Of a DNA stretch of 64,000 bases, positions 51,474-61,068 are shown piece after piece. The translations under genes and the position numbers were made by a program. This DNA comes from an uncultured Duncaniella sp. (GTDB lineage: Bacteria > Bacteroidota > Bacteroidia > Bacteroidales > Muribaculaceae): positions 1 through 64,000 of the forward strand of contig CAJUGS010000007.1 in assembly GCA_910586305.1 (NCBI GenBank), given 5' to 3'. The notes beneath the pieces are model-generated. The model ran no database searches and was not told the DNA's origin. It worked only from the letters and a program-made list of their open reading frames with translations. Position 1 is the first letter of the stretch. The number at the start of each line of letters is the position of its first letter.

Positions 51474-52226
51474 TCAGTAGGTTATGTCCCAGAGGTAAAG
51501 TGCCTGAGGTGGCATGGAGGTGCCGGCGGCACAGCGGTCACGGCGGGCTATGATGTCGGCAAAGTCGTCGACGGTAATCTTGTGACGACCCACTTCAACA
51601 AGCGTACCCACCACAGCGCGGACCATATTGCGCAAAAAACGGTCGGCGGTTATGACAAACACATGGGCCGACGTGGTTTCGCCGGGGAAGGCTACAGGAT
51701 GCCAGGCAGCGTGGGTGACGTGGCAGATGTTGGTCTTAGCGTCGGTGTGGAGCTTGGCGAATGATGTGAAATCGTCGGTCTCGAGCAGGAGGGCTGCAGC
51801 GCGGTTCATGGCCTCATAGTCAAGTCCGGCGGGCGCCTTCCAGGACAGAGGATGGAAAAACGGCGAGTTGCCCTCCACCGCATAGTAGTGGTAGGTGCGC
51901 GAAGTGGCCGAGAATCGTGCGTGGAGCTCGGGGTCTACCGGGTAGATGTCGTAGATAGCGATGTCACGACCTGTGAGCGCGTTGAGCGCGCCTATGAGCC
52001 TTTCGACAGGCATCGCGAGCGGCGCCTGAAGGTCAAAATGAGCTATCATGGTGCGTGCGTTCACACCGGCATCGGTGCGCCCGGCCCCTGTGATCTTCAT
52101 GGGGACACGGAGCACTTTTGACAGAGCTTCCTCTATGGTCTGCTGGACGGTGACTGCTCCCGGCTGGTTCTGCCATCCGTGGAAATGCTCGCCCCGGTAG
52201 GCGAGGCGCATGAAATATCTCTCCAC
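51474..52226 (-). CDS. truA: tRNA pseudouridine(38-40) synthase
   Basis: A 250-residue TruA that isomerises uridines 38-40 in the anticodon arm of tRNAs. The catalytic aspartate lies in 'GAGRTDAGVNA', with 'RLAYRGEHFHGWQNQP' at the N-terminus and 'FLRNMVRAVVGTLVEVG' near the C-terminus, all family signatures. It follows speA after 6 nt and ends at a bidirectional terminator. Confidence 0.96.
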   Translation of the reverse strand: MERYFMRLAYRGEHFHGWQNQPGAVTVQQTIEEALSKVLRVPMKITGAGRTDAGVNARTMIAHFDLQAPLAMPVERLIGALNALTGRDIAIYDIYPVDPELHARFSATSRTYHYYAVEGNSPFFHPLSWKAPAGLDYEAMNRAAALLLETDDFTSFAKLHTDAKTNICHVTHAAWHPVAFPGETTSAHVFVITADRFLRNMVRAVVGTLVEVGRHKITVDDFADIIARRDRCAAGTSMPPQALYLWDITY

Positions 52227-52232
52227 AGCGGG

Positions 52233-54134
52233 TCAGTCCTTCTCGATGTAGGTGTATCCGTAGAGGCCCGAACGGTAGTTGGAGAGGAACTCCCTACCCT
52301 CTTCGGGTGAAATCTTGCCTTCTTTCATAGAGGCTGTCACCCAGGCCTCGACGTTGCGCACGAGCTTCTTGGCCGAGAACTGTACGTAGTCGAGCACATC
52401 GGCCACTGTCTCGCCGTCGATGATGCGGTCGATCTCATAGCGGTCCTTGTAGACTGATATGTGCACGGCGTTTGTGTCGCCGAAAAGATTGTGCATATCA
52501 CCGAGAATCTCCTGATAGGCTCCCACAAGGAAGACTCCGAGATAGTATGGCTCGCCTTCGCGGACGGGGTGGACCGGGAGCGCGCCCACAACACTTCCGG
52601 AATTGGAGATGAAGTTGGCTATCTTGCCGTCGCTGTCGCAGGTGATGTCCTGGATGGTACAGGTGACCGATGGTCTCTCGTTGAGACGCGATAGCGGCAC
52701 GATGGGGAACACCTGGTCGATGGCCCAGGAGTCGGTGAGCGACTGGAAGAGCGAGAAGTTGCAGAAGTACTTGTCGGGCACCATCTTGATGACCTTGCGT
52801 AGCTCCTCGGGAGCGTGTTTCATCTCGTTGGCAATATCGACCACATCACGGGCCACGCTCCAGAAGAGTTCTTCAATCTGTGCGCGGGTGCGGAGGTCGA
52901 GAAGACCGAGTGAGAAAAGGTCGAGCGCCTCCTCGCGAATCTGGAGAGCGTCGTGCCAGTTTTCGAGCGAGTTGCCCTGGTCTATCTTGTCCCAGATTCC
53001 ATATAGCTCCTTGACCAGTTCGTGGGCATCGGGGCTTATCTCCTTTGACTCCTTCCAGAGAGGAAGATGGGTGGTCTCGAGCACTTCGAACACCAGGACT
53101 GAGTGGTGGGCTGTGAGCGAACGTCCGCTCTCGTTGATGATGTTGGGCTGCGGGAGGTTGTTTTTCTCACAGGCATCAACAATGGTTGAGACGGCATCGT
53201 TGGCATACTCCTGGATGGAATAGTTCATCGACGAGGAGGATGCAGAGTTGCGCGATCCGTCGTAGTCGACTCCGAGACCGCCGCCAATATCCATATACTC
53301 TACGGAGTAGCCCATGTTGCAGAGCTGGACATAGAACTGTGTGGCCTCGCGGAGTGCGTTCTTGATGAGGCGTATCTTGGTGACCTGGCTTCCGATGTGG
53401 AAGTGGATGAGTTTGAGACAATGCTTGAGGTTGTTGGCTTCGAGATAGTCGAGTGCCTCGAGCAGTTCGGAGGAGTTGAGTCCGAACTTCGACTGGTCGC
53501 CCCCGCTTGTCTCCCACTTGCCCGAGCCGGATGAGGCGAGCTTGATGCGGATACCGATGTTGGGGTTTATCTTCATTCGTCCGGCCACCTCGGCTATTGT
53601 GCGGAGCTCGTTGAGCTTCTCGACCACGAGATAAATGCGGCGTCCCATCTTCTGGGCAAGGAGGGCCAGCTCGATGAATGTCTTGTCCTTGTAACCGTTG
53701 CAGATAATGAGGGCGTTCTCCTTGATGTTGGTGGCAAGGACGGCGTGAAGCTCGGGCTTGGAACCGGCCTCGAGACCTATGTTGAATTTTTCGCCATGGG
53801 TCACGATCTCTTCCACCACAGGCCTCATCTGATTGACCTTGATTGGATAGATAATGTAGTTCTGGCCCTGGTAGTTATACTCTTCGGAAGCCCGGGCGAA
53901 ACAGTTGGAGATTTTCTCGATACGGTTGTCGAGGATGTCGGGGAAGCGGAGGAGGACCGGGGAGGTGATGTCACGGACCTGGAGTTCGTCCATCACTTCA
54001 CGAAGGTCTACAGATGCGTAGCCCTCTCTCGGAGTCACGGCAATATTGCCTTTGTCATTGATGGAGAAGTATTTGCGACCCCATCCGGAAATATTGTACA
54101 GCTCCTCGCTGTCCTCAATGCGCCATTTTCTCAT
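52233..54134 (-). CDS. speA: Biosynthetic arginine decarboxylase
   Basis: A 633-residue PLP enzyme making agmatine for polyamine synthesis. It is read from MRKWRIEDSEELYNISGWG; the 65-codon upstream extension crosses the promoter and is rejected. The PLP lysine is in 'IIYPIKVNQ', the glycine-rich loop in 'YMDIGGGLGVDYDG', and the C-terminal active-site cysteine region in 'ITCDSDGKI'. The promoter at 54167-54197 overlaps the end of cinA, so speA can be transcribed apart from it. truA follows immediately. Confidence 0.95.
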   Translation of the reverse strand: MRKWRIEDSEELYNISGWGRKYFSINDKGNIAVTPREGYASVDLREVMDELQVRDITSPVLLRFPDILDNRIEKISNCFARASEEYNYQGQNYIIYPIKVNQMRPVVEEIVTHGEKFNIGLEAGSKPELHAVLATNIKENALIICNGYKDKTFIELALLAQKMGRRIYLVVEKLNELRTIAEVAGRMKINPNIGIRIKLASSGSGKWETSGGDQSKFGLNSSELLEALDYLEANNLKHCLKLIHFHIGSQVTKIRLIKNALREATQFYVQLCNMGYSVEYMDIGGGLGVDYDGSRNSASSSSMNYSIQEYANDAVSTIVDACEKNNLPQPNIINESGRSLTAHHSVLVFEVLETTHLPLWKESKEISPDAHELVKELYGIWDKIDQGNSLENWHDALQIREEALDLFSLGLLDLRTRAQIEELFWSVARDVVDIANEMKHAPEELRKVIKMVPDKYFCNFSLFQSLTDSWAIDQVFPIVPLSRLNERPSVTCTIQDITCDSDGKIANFISNSGSVVGALPVHPVREGEPYYLGVFLVGAYQEILGDMHNLFGDTNAVHISVYKDRYEIDRIIDGETVADVLDYVQFSAKKLVRNVEAWVTASMKEGKISPEEGREFLSNYRSGLYGYTYIEKD

Positions 54135-54166
54135 CGGCAGAATGTAAATTAATAGATTAAACCAAG

Positions 54167-54197
54167 CAAAGTTATATAAAATTGCCGAGATTGCAAA
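54167..54197 (-). promoter_or_regulatory. Promoter of speA-truA, overlapping the end of cinA
   Basis: On the minus strand TTTG (54194-54197) and TAACTTTG (54167-54174) are 19 nt apart, a full consensus match. The -7 element spans the cinA stop codon. Confidence 0.75.
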
Positions 54198-55449
54198 ATC
54201 TAAGGAGTCGTGTGGCGATGATAAGCGCGTGGGTTGTGGCTGTGTCAATGACACGCGCCCTGTCGCCGTTGAAGTGGAGTGTGACGTACTCCTCGCGCGG
54301 GTGGCCGTCGCCAAGGTCAAGGCGGGCACAGAAGCAGACGGTGCCTACGGGTTTCTCGTCGGAACCTCCGCCTGGGCCGGCGATGCCGCTGGTGGCTACG
54401 GTGAGTTGTGCCCCTGTGACTCGGGATGCTCCTTCGGCCATCTGTCGGACCACCGGAATGCTCACGGCTCCGTGGGCGGCGAGGGTGTCGGGGCTGACAG
54501 AGAGAACGCGTGTCTTAACGTCGTTGCTGTAGGAGACTATTCCTCCTGCCACAACGTCGGAGGCGCCGGGTATGAGCGTGAGCTCGTGGGCCACGTTGCC
54601 GCCGGTGCAGCTTTCGGCCGTGGCGACCATGAGACCGCGCGACCGACATTCCTCAATGAGGATTTCGGCAGGGGTAAGGTCGCGCGAGGCGAGGACGGCG
54701 TCGCCGAGAATGTCGTGTAACTCTGAGGCTGCGCGGTCAACCTCAGCGCGTATGAAGGAGGCATCTGAGTGGCGGCCGTCTATGCGGAGACGTACAAGAC
54801 CAGGCTTTGGAAGATAGGCCAGATGGAGGTGGGGAGGCAACGCTTCTTCCCACGCGGCTATCTTCATGGCCAGCGCACTCTCGGTGTAGCCGGTGACGAT
54901 GGTGACGGCGTGGTGGATGGCTACGTCGCTGTCGAATCGTGCAAGCAGACGCGGAAGCACGGCCGGAGAGAACACTGAGGCTGTCTCGAATGGAACTCCG
55001 GGCATGGAGACAAGTACCTTTCCGTCTTTCTCGAACCACATTACCGGGGCGGTGCCGGCAAAGTTCTGTATGACGGTACACGATGTGGGTACAAGTGCCT
55101 GTGCGGCGGTGAGCTCGTTGAGCTTCAACCCACGGCGTGCAAAGAGGCGCTCGATATTGGCGGTGACAGAGGGGTCAATCTCAAGTGTGCCCCCGAAATA
55201 GTCGCAGAGCACACGCTTGGTGATGTCGTCCTTAGTCGGCCCGAGTCCTCCGGTGGTCAGCACCACGTCTGTGAGAACAAAAGCCCGGGTGATGGCCCGG
55301 GTGATTTCTTCGGCATCGTCGCCGACTGTCTGTACGTAGGAGACCTCCCATCCGTAGGGTGCGAGATCGCGGGCTATGCGGCCCGAGTTGGTGTCGGTGA
55401 CCTGGCCTATGAGCAGTTCGTCGCCGATGACAATGACTGAGACTTTCAT
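54172..55449 (-). CDS. cinA: CinA-family protein (MoCF domain plus NMN deamidase-like domain)
   Basis: A 425-residue two-domain protein. The N-terminal molybdopterin-binding-like domain (about 1-170; 'VIGDELLIGQVTDTNSGRIA', 'TTGGLGPTKDD') has ADP-ribose pyrophosphatase activity in some members. The C-terminal CinA domain (about 260-415; 'ATAESCTGGNVAHELTLIPGAS', 'VATSGIAGPGGGSDEKPVGTV' in part) hydrolyses nicotinamide mononucleotide in pyridine nucleotide recycling. It lies 35 nt downstream of tsaD and likely shares its transcript. Confidence 0.93.
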   Translation of the reverse strand: MKVSVIVIGDELLIGQVTDTNSGRIARDLAPYGWEVSYVQTVGDDAEEITRAITRAFVLTDVVLTTGGLGPTKDDITKRVLCDYFGGTLEIDPSVTANIERLFARRGLKLNELTAAQALVPTSCTVIQNFAGTAPVMWFEKDGKVLVSMPGVPFETASVFSPAVLPRLLARFDSDVAIHHAVTIVTGYTESALAMKIAAWEEALPPHLHLAYLPKPGLVRLRIDGRHSDASFIRAEVDRAASELHDILGDAVLASRDLTPAEILIEECRSRGLMVATAESCTGGNVAHELTLIPGASDVVAGGIVSYSNDVKTRVLSVSPDTLAAHGAVSIPVVRQMAEGASRVTGAQLTVATSGIAGPGGGSDEKPVGTVCFCARLDLGDGHPREEYVTLHFNGDRARVIDTATTHALIIATRLLRFCNLGNFI

Positions 55450-55484
55450 TGTGGATGTTGGAGGGGGTATGTATAAACGTTTCT

Positions 55485-56507
55485 CTATACCGTGACGCGG
55501 GCAAATGGCACGCTGTCGTAACGGCAGAACTCACGGTCGATGTATTTGAAGTATCCGGCCATGGCCACCATTGCGGCATTGTCGGTGGTGAACAGTCGCG
55601 GGGGAATGAAAGCCTTGAGATGACGGCGGGCGCAATAGTCGGCCACGGCGTCGCGCACTCCGGAATTGGCCGAGACTCCTCCTCCTATGGCCACTGTGGT
55701 GACCCCGGTGGCGCGGACTGCCTTGTCGAGTTTGTCCATGAGGATGTCTATGATGGTGCGCTGGAGCGAGGCGGCGAGGTCGGCCTTGTTTTCTTCGACA
55801 AAGTCGGGAGCGACCTTGATGTTGTCGCGCAGAGTGTAGAGAAACGAGGTCTTAAGACCGCTGAAGCTGTAGTCGAGCCCGGGGATGTGGGGCTTTGCGA
55901 ACTTGAAGCGTGCCGGGTCGCCCTGTGCAGCAAGCCTGTCGATGTGGGGACCTCCGGGATAAGGCAGTCCCATGACCTTGGCACACTTGTCGAAGGCCTC
56001 GCCGGCGGCATCGTCGATGGTGCGTCCGAGGATTTCCATATCGTTGTAGTTGCGCACAAGTATGATCTGGCTGTTGCCTCCCGACACAAGAAGGCAGATG
56101 AACGGATATTCGGGGACCATGTCGGACTCCTCGCGGCGAATGAAGTGGGAGAGCACGTGGCCGTGAAGGTGGTTGACATCGACTATGGGCACTCTCAGTC
56201 CGAGCGACATACCCTTGGCGAAAGATGTGCCCACGAGCAGGGAGCCGAGTAGTCCGGGTCCGCGCGTGAAGGCTATGGCCGAAAGCGAGTGTTTGTCGAC
56301 CCCGGCACGGCGCAGAGCCGTATCTACCACCGGGAGAATGTTCTGCTGGTGGGCGCGTGAGGCAAGTTCGGGCACCACTCCGCCATATTCGGCATGGACT
56401 TCCTGTGATGCGATTACGTTGCTGAGCAGGAGGCCGTCGCGAATGACTGCCGCGGATGTGTCGTCGCAGGACGACTCGATACCTAAGATTGTGATATTAT
56501 CGTTCAT
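55485..56507 (-). CDS. tsaD: tRNA N6-threonylcarbamoyladenosine transferase TsaD
   Basis: A 340-residue member of the Kae1/TsaD family that completes t6A37 on ANN-reading tRNAs together with TsaB and TsaE. It is read from MNDNITILGIESSCDDT; the metal-binding 'HAEYGGVVPELASRAHQQNI' (HxxxH) and 'VSGGNSQIIL' are intact. Length matches the family. It sits between pgi and cinA, with the pgi terminator in between, so it has its own promoter upstream, which I could not identify clearly. Confidence 0.97.
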   Translation of the reverse strand: MNDNITILGIESSCDDTSAAVIRDGLLLSNVIASQEVHAEYGGVVPELASRAHQQNILPVVDTALRRAGVDKHSLSAIAFTRGPGLLGSLLVGTSFAKGMSLGLRVPIVDVNHLHGHVLSHFIRREESDMVPEYPFICLLVSGGNSQIILVRNYNDMEILGRTIDDAAGEAFDKCAKVMGLPYPGGPHIDRLAAQGDPARFKFAKPHIPGLDYSFSGLKTSFLYTLRDNIKVAPDFVEENKADLAASLQRTIIDILMDKLDKAVRATGVTTVAIGGGVSANSGVRDAVADYCARRHLKAFIPPRLFTTDNAAMVAMAGYFKYIDREFCRYDSVPFARVTV

Positions 56508-56549
56508 AACGGGTGCGAAATTACAAAATATCTCGAAAAGAAACAACAA

Positions 56550-56585
56550 TGCGCCCGTCCCGTCGGCAAGGACGGAGCGGGCGCA
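56550..56585 (-). terminator. Terminator after pgi
   Basis: TGCGCCCGTCCCGTC (56550-56564) and GACGGAGCGGGCGCA (56571-56585) pair with two mismatches and a 6-nt loop; the minus strand continues ATTGTTGTTTCTTTT. Confidence 0.75.
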
Positions 56586-56618
56586 TATATTTAACGTATT
56601 AATCTCGCTGACTATAGA

Positions 56619-57959
56619 TCAGAGACGTGCCTTGATGGCCTCGGTCTCCTTCTCGTAGCCGGGCTTGGCGAGAAGAGCAAACATATTGCGCTTGTAGGCC
56701 TCTACACCGGGCTGGTTGAAGGGGTTGACATCGAGGAGGTAACCGCTGATACCACAGGCCTTCTCGAAGAAGTAGATGAGCTGGCCGAGATACTTCTCGC
56801 GGAGAGCGGGAAGGGTGATGTGGATGTTGGGCACACCACCGTCTACGTGGGCTATGCGGGTGCCGAGCTCGGCCATCTTGTTGACTTCGTCGATGTGCTT
56901 TCCGGCGATGTAGTTGAGTCCGTCAAGGTTGGCCTCGTCAGAGGGGATGAGCTTCTCGTGCTGCTGCTCGGCCACTGAGATAACGGTTTCGAAGATGGTG
57001 CGCTCGCCTTCCTGGATCCACTGTCCCATGGAGTGGAGGTCGGTAGAGAAGTCTACGGCTGCAGGGAAGATGCCCTTGTTGTCCTTGCCTTCGCTCTCGC
57101 CGTAGAGCTGCTTCCACCATTCGCCGAAGAAGTGGAGCTTGGGATTGTAGTTGACGAGAATCTCAATCTTCTTTCCGGCAGCGTAGAGGGCGTTGCGTGT
57201 GAGAGCATAGAGATACGAGGGATTGTTTTCACCGGGGGCAGATGTGGCCTTTTCCATCTCGGCAGCACCGTCGATGAGCGCACGGATGTCATATCCGGCC
57301 ACTGCAATGGGAAGAAGTCCCACGGGGGTGAGCACGGAGAAACGTCCGCCCACATTGTCGGCAATGACGAATGTCTTGTAGCCTTCCTCGGTGGCAAGAG
57401 TGCGGAGCGCGCCACGCTTTGCATCGGTGATGGCCACGATGCGCTTGCGTGCCTCTTCAAGACCGAGCTGGCTCTCAAGCTGCTCTTTGAGAAGACGGAA
57501 TGCGATGGCGGGCTCGGTGGTTGTTCCGCTCTTGGAGATGACTATGATACCGAAACGCTTGTCCTTCAGATAGTCCTGAAGTTCATACATATAGTCTTCG
57601 CCGATATTCTGTCCGGCAAAGAGGAGCTTGGGCTCGCCCTGCACACCGGGACGGTAGGCTGCAAAGCTGTCGTTGAGGGCTTCTACCACGGCCTTTGCTC
57701 CGAGGTAGCTACCGCCGATGCCTATGGCTACGACGGTGTCGCATGATGCGCGGAGTTCGTCGGCGCAAGCGATGATGTCGTCAAGAAGAGCTTCGGTGGT
57801 TTCGGTGGGGAGGTTGACCCAGCCAAGGAAATCATTTCCGGTTCCGGTAGCGTTGAGCACTTTGTCAAGGCTCTCGGTAGCTTTTGGTTCGAGGGTTTCG
57901 ATGTCCTGACGGCTGATTGAGCCAAGGACGTGCTGGATGTCTACATTAATAGTCTTCAT
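56619..57959 (-). CDS. pgi: Glucose-6-phosphate isomerase
   Basis: A 446-residue short-form PGI of glycolysis, read from MKTINVDIQHVLGS. Substrate motifs 'VAIGIGGSYLGAKAVVEAL' and 'VISKSGTTTEPAIAFRLLK' are clear; the active-site glutamate lies in 'GEWWKQLYGESEGK' and the C-terminal lysine region in 'NPFNQPGVEAYK'. It is the third gene of the lysS-gpsA-pgi unit and ends at an intrinsic terminator. Confidence 0.97.
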   Translation of the reverse strand: MKTINVDIQHVLGSISRQDIETLEPKATESLDKVLNATGTGNDFLGWVNLPTETTEALLDDIIACADELRASCDTVVAIGIGGSYLGAKAVVEALNDSFAAYRPGVQGEPKLLFAGQNIGEDYMYELQDYLKDKRFGIIVISKSGTTTEPAIAFRLLKEQLESQLGLEEARKRIVAITDAKRGALRTLATEEGYKTFVIADNVGGRFSVLTPVGLLPIAVAGYDIRALIDGAAEMEKATSAPGENNPSYLYALTRNALYAAGKKIEILVNYNPKLHFFGEWWKQLYGESEGKDNKGIFPAAVDFSTDLHSMGQWIQEGERTIFETVISVAEQQHEKLIPSDEANLDGLNYIAGKHIDEVNKMAELGTRIAHVDGGVPNIHITLPALREKYLGQLIYFFEKACGISGYLLDVNPFNQPGVEAYKRNMFALLAKPGYEKETEAIKARL

Positions 57960-58076
57960 AGGTATTTGTGAGTTTAGGACTTTCATTAGTAGTGGAGTTT
58001 TGAGGGTGAGAGATTTTGAGGAATTGAGAGTTGTTTAAAAGAGTTGTTAAAAATATGTTTATATTCTCGCCTGTGG

Positions 58077-59075
58077 TCAGATGAACCATTTTCCGAGGGC
58101 GCGCATTGAACGCTCGGCATTGGCATGGCGATACAGTATGTCGTAGACGGCATCGAGAATGGGCATCTCTATACCGTGTTTCTTGTTGATTTCCTTTATG
58201 CATTTTGTGCCGTAGTATCCCTCGGCTGTCTGCTCCATCTCCATACGGGCTGTTGACACGGAATATCCCTTGCCGATGATCGACCCGAAGTTGTGGTTGC
58301 GGGAGAATCGGGAGTAGGCTGTGACAAGAAGGTCGCCGAGATATACCGAGTCGCATATGCATCGCGGACGCGGGCACACCTCGTCGACAAAGCGCTCCAT
58401 CTCCCTGATGGCATTGCTGACGAGCATGGCCAGGAAGTTGTCTCCTCCCTTCATACCGTGGACTATGCCCGCAGCTATGGAATAAACATTCTTGAGGACT
58501 GCTGCATACTCTATTCCCTCGATGTCGCTCGAAGGGATGGTGCGTGTGGATGGCGAATTGAGCTTTCGGCCGAACTCCTCGGCCAGGGCTACATCGTGAC
58601 ATCCTACCGTGAGGAAGCTCGGACGGTCAAGAGCGACTTCCTCAGCATGGCACGGTCCGGCGATAACCAGCTCTGACTCAGGGTTGACACCGAAGCGGTG
58701 AGCCATATAGTCGGACACAATCTCGTTGTCGCCGGGTATTATTCCCTTTACAGCCGAGACAATTGTTTTTGCCGAAATATCTACGCTAATGCGGTTGATG
58801 TGGCTCTTGAAGTAGGGGCTCGGCATGACGAGCAGGAGGGTATCGGCTTGAGTGCAGACAGCGTTTATGTCGCTGGAGAAGCTGATTCGTTCGGTGTCAA
58901 ACTGGACATCGGTGAGATAGGCGGGGTTGTGGCCCAGCCTTTTGAAATCCTCGATGCGGTCATCACGCCTCATATACCAGATTATCGAGTCGCAGTTGCG
59001 CAGCAGAAGCCTGGCCAAAGCCGTGGCCCAGCTTCCGCCACCCATAACCGCTATTTTCCGGAATCTCTGTTGCAT
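58077..59075 (-). CDS. gpsA: NAD(P)H-dependent glycerol-3-phosphate dehydrogenase
   Basis: A 332-residue enzyme that reduces dihydroxyacetone phosphate to sn-glycerol 3-phosphate for phospholipid synthesis. The N-terminal Rossmann motif 'IAVMGGGSWATALARLL' and the catalytic-lysine region 'AVLKNVYSIAAGIVHGMKGGDN' are intact. Neighbours lysS (54 nt upstream) and pgi (about 117 nt downstream) are on the same strand, a recurrent order in Bacteroidales. Confidence 0.96.
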   Translation of the reverse strand: MQQRFRKIAVMGGGSWATALARLLLRNCDSIIWYMRRDDRIEDFKRLGHNPAYLTDVQFDTERISFSSDINAVCTQADTLLLVMPSPYFKSHINRISVDISAKTIVSAVKGIIPGDNEIVSDYMAHRFGVNPESELVIAGPCHAEEVALDRPSFLTVGCHDVALAEEFGRKLNSPSTRTIPSSDIEGIEYAAVLKNVYSIAAGIVHGMKGGDNFLAMLVSNAIREMERFVDEVCPRPRCICDSVYLGDLLVTAYSRFSRNHNFGSIIGKGYSVSTARMEMEQTAEGYYGTKCIKEINKKHGIEMPILDAVYDILYRHANAERSMRALGKWFI

Positions 59076-59129
59076 ATCAGATCGTGGTGGATATGAAATG
59101 GGAATTTGTCAAGAGTTTTTTGTATAGAA

Positions 59130-60884
59130 TCATTCGGCACTTTCGCCTTCGGCTGCCGGTGAGGCTGAAGCCACCCAGGCCTTCACTTCGTCGGCGAGGG
59201 GAGCCTTGAGTCCGAGCTTGAACTTCTTGTTAATTCCGATGAGTTCCTGGAGGAGCTTGCCGGGGGCTGCGGCTCCAAGCGCGGCGACGGTGTAGATACC
59301 GGCCTTGCGGACGGGAGCTATCCACTCCTGCGGCACACCTACTGCGATGAAGGCCTCGTCCTTGTCGCGGGGCTGGGTCTTCTCGGGACGCATCTGGGGG
59401 AAGAAGAGCACTTCCTGGATTGTGGTCTGGCCTGTCATGAGCATTACGAGACGGTCCATGCCGATACCCATGCCGGATGTCGGGGGCATACCGTATTCGA
59501 GAGCGCGGATGAAGTCCTTGTCGATAATCATTGCCTCGTCGTCACCCTTCTCGCCGAGACGCATCTGCTCAACGAAACGCTCATACTGGTCAATGGGATC
59601 GTTGAGCTCGGAGTAGGCATTGGCCAGCTCCTTGCCGTTGACCATAAGCTCGAAGCGCTCGGTGAGCTCGGGGTTGTCGCGATGACGCTTGGTGAGGGGC
59701 GACATCTCGATGGGATAGTCGATGATGAAGGTGGGCTGGATGTAGGTGCCTTCACACTTCTCGCCGAATATCTCGTCGATGAGCTTGCCCTTGCCCATGG
59801 ATTCGTCGACCTCGAGGCCCATTGAAACGGCTGCTTCGCGAAGCTCCTGCTCCGACTTGCCCTCTATGTCGAAACCTGTGTGGGTGAGAATGGCCTCGCG
59901 CATTGTGACGCGGGGGAAGGGTGCCTTGAACGATATGACGTTGTCGCCAACCTTGACTTCGGTTGTGCCGTTGACATCAAGACAGATTTTCTCGAGCATC
60001 TTCTCGGTGAACGCCATCATCCAGTTGTAGTCCTTGTAGGCCACATAGATTTCCATGCAGGTGAACTCGGGATTGTGAGTGCGGTCCATGCCCTCGTTGC
60101 GGAAGTTCTTGGAGAACTCATACACGCCTTCGAAACCACCCACGATGAGTCTCTTGAGATAGAGCTCGTCGGCAATACGGAGATAGAGGGGGATGTCAAG
60201 AGCGTTGTGGTGAGTTATGAAGGGACGGGCCGAGGCACCTCCGGGAATAGACTGGAGGATGGGAGTCTCGACTTCCATGTAGCCGGCATTGTTGAAGTAC
60301 TCGCGCATGGAGTTGTATACCTTTGTGCGCTTGATGAATATCTCCTTCACGCCGTCGTTGACCACGAGGTCGACGTAACGGCGGCGATAGCGGAGCTCGG
60401 GATCGTCGAAGGCATCGTAGGCCACGCCGTCCTTGACCTTGACGATGGGAAGCGGGCGAAGAGACTTGCCAAGCACTGTGATCTCACGGGCATGGATGGA
60501 TATCTCGCCTGTCTGTGTGCGGAACACGAAGCCTTTCACTCCGACAAAGTCGCCTATGTCGAGAAGTTTCTTGAACACCACATTATAGAGGTCCTTGTCT
60601 TCTCCCGGGCAGATTTCGTCGCGGTTTATATAGACCTGGATTCGGCCCCTGGAGTCCTGGAGTTCCATGAAAGAAGCCTTTCCCATGATACGGCGGCCCA
60701 TGACACGGCCTGCCACTACTACATCGCGGGCGGGAGCGTCGTCGGCAAACCTGTCCTTGATTTCGTCGGTGTACGCATCGACGGGGAAGAGCGCTGCGGG
60801 ATATGGCTCTATGCCGCGACGGCGAAGCTCTTCAAGGCTTTGGCGGCGGATAATCTCCTGTTCACTTAGTTCAAGTACGTTCAT
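59130..60884 (-). CDS. lysS: Lysyl-tRNA synthetase (class II) with C-terminal extension
   Basis: A 584-residue class II LysRS. The OB-fold anticodon domain is at about 55-160, motif 1 near 'YMEVETPILQSIPGGASARPF', motif 2 near 'FRNEGMDRTHNPEFTCMEIY' and motif 3 near 'PPTSGMGIGMDRLVMLM'. Typical enzymes have about 500 residues; here about 75 extra residues follow motif 3 ('GIYTVAALGAAAPGKLLQELIG'), forming a small helical domain also seen, to my knowledge, in other Bacteroidales. The last residues are Ala/Glu-rich. It is first in the lysS-gpsA-pgi unit. Confidence 0.97.
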   Translation of the reverse strand: MNVLELSEQEIIRRQSLEELRRRGIEPYPAALFPVDAYTDEIKDRFADDAPARDVVVAGRVMGRRIMGKASFMELQDSRGRIQVYINRDEICPGEDKDLYNVVFKKLLDIGDFVGVKGFVFRTQTGEISIHAREITVLGKSLRPLPIVKVKDGVAYDAFDDPELRYRRRYVDLVVNDGVKEIFIKRTKVYNSMREYFNNAGYMEVETPILQSIPGGASARPFITHHNALDIPLYLRIADELYLKRLIVGGFEGVYEFSKNFRNEGMDRTHNPEFTCMEIYVAYKDYNWMMAFTEKMLEKICLDVNGTTEVKVGDNVISFKAPFPRVTMREAILTHTGFDIEGKSEQELREAAVSMGLEVDESMGKGKLIDEIFGEKCEGTYIQPTFIIDYPIEMSPLTKRHRDNPELTERFELMVNGKELANAYSELNDPIDQYERFVEQMRLGEKGDDEAMIIDKDFIRALEYGMPPTSGMGIGMDRLVMLMTGQTTIQEVLFFPQMRPEKTQPRDKDEAFIAVGVPQEWIAPVRKAGIYTVAALGAAAPGKLLQELIGINKKFKLGLKAPLADEVKAWVASASPAAEGESAE

Positions 60885-60924
60885 ATATTAATATGTGGTG
60901 TGGTTGATTTTGGTATAATAAATG

Positions 60925-60955
60925 CAAAATTAGTGATTTTTCATGCTGTACCCAA
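60925..60955 (-). promoter_or_regulatory. Promoter of lysS-gpsA-pgi
   Basis: On the minus strand TTTG (60952-60955), 19 nt, then TAATTTTG (60925-60932): a full match. The start codon is about 35 nt from the predicted transcription start. Confidence 0.8.
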
Positions 60956-61018
60956 AAAGAATGCGCTCCAATTGGCGCGGGTGAATGTTAAAAACTCAAA
61001 ACAACCGGAATATGAAAA

Positions 61019-61043
61019 GCGAGCCACCGCCGTGGTGGCTCGC
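61019..61043 (-). terminator. Terminator after the DUF805 gene and tail relic
   Basis: GCGAGCCACC (61019-61028) pairs perfectly with GGTGGCTCGC (61034-61043); the minus strand continues with TTTTCATATT. Confidence 0.7.
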
Positions 61044-61068
61044 CGGTATGTCCGAGAAACAATGATGC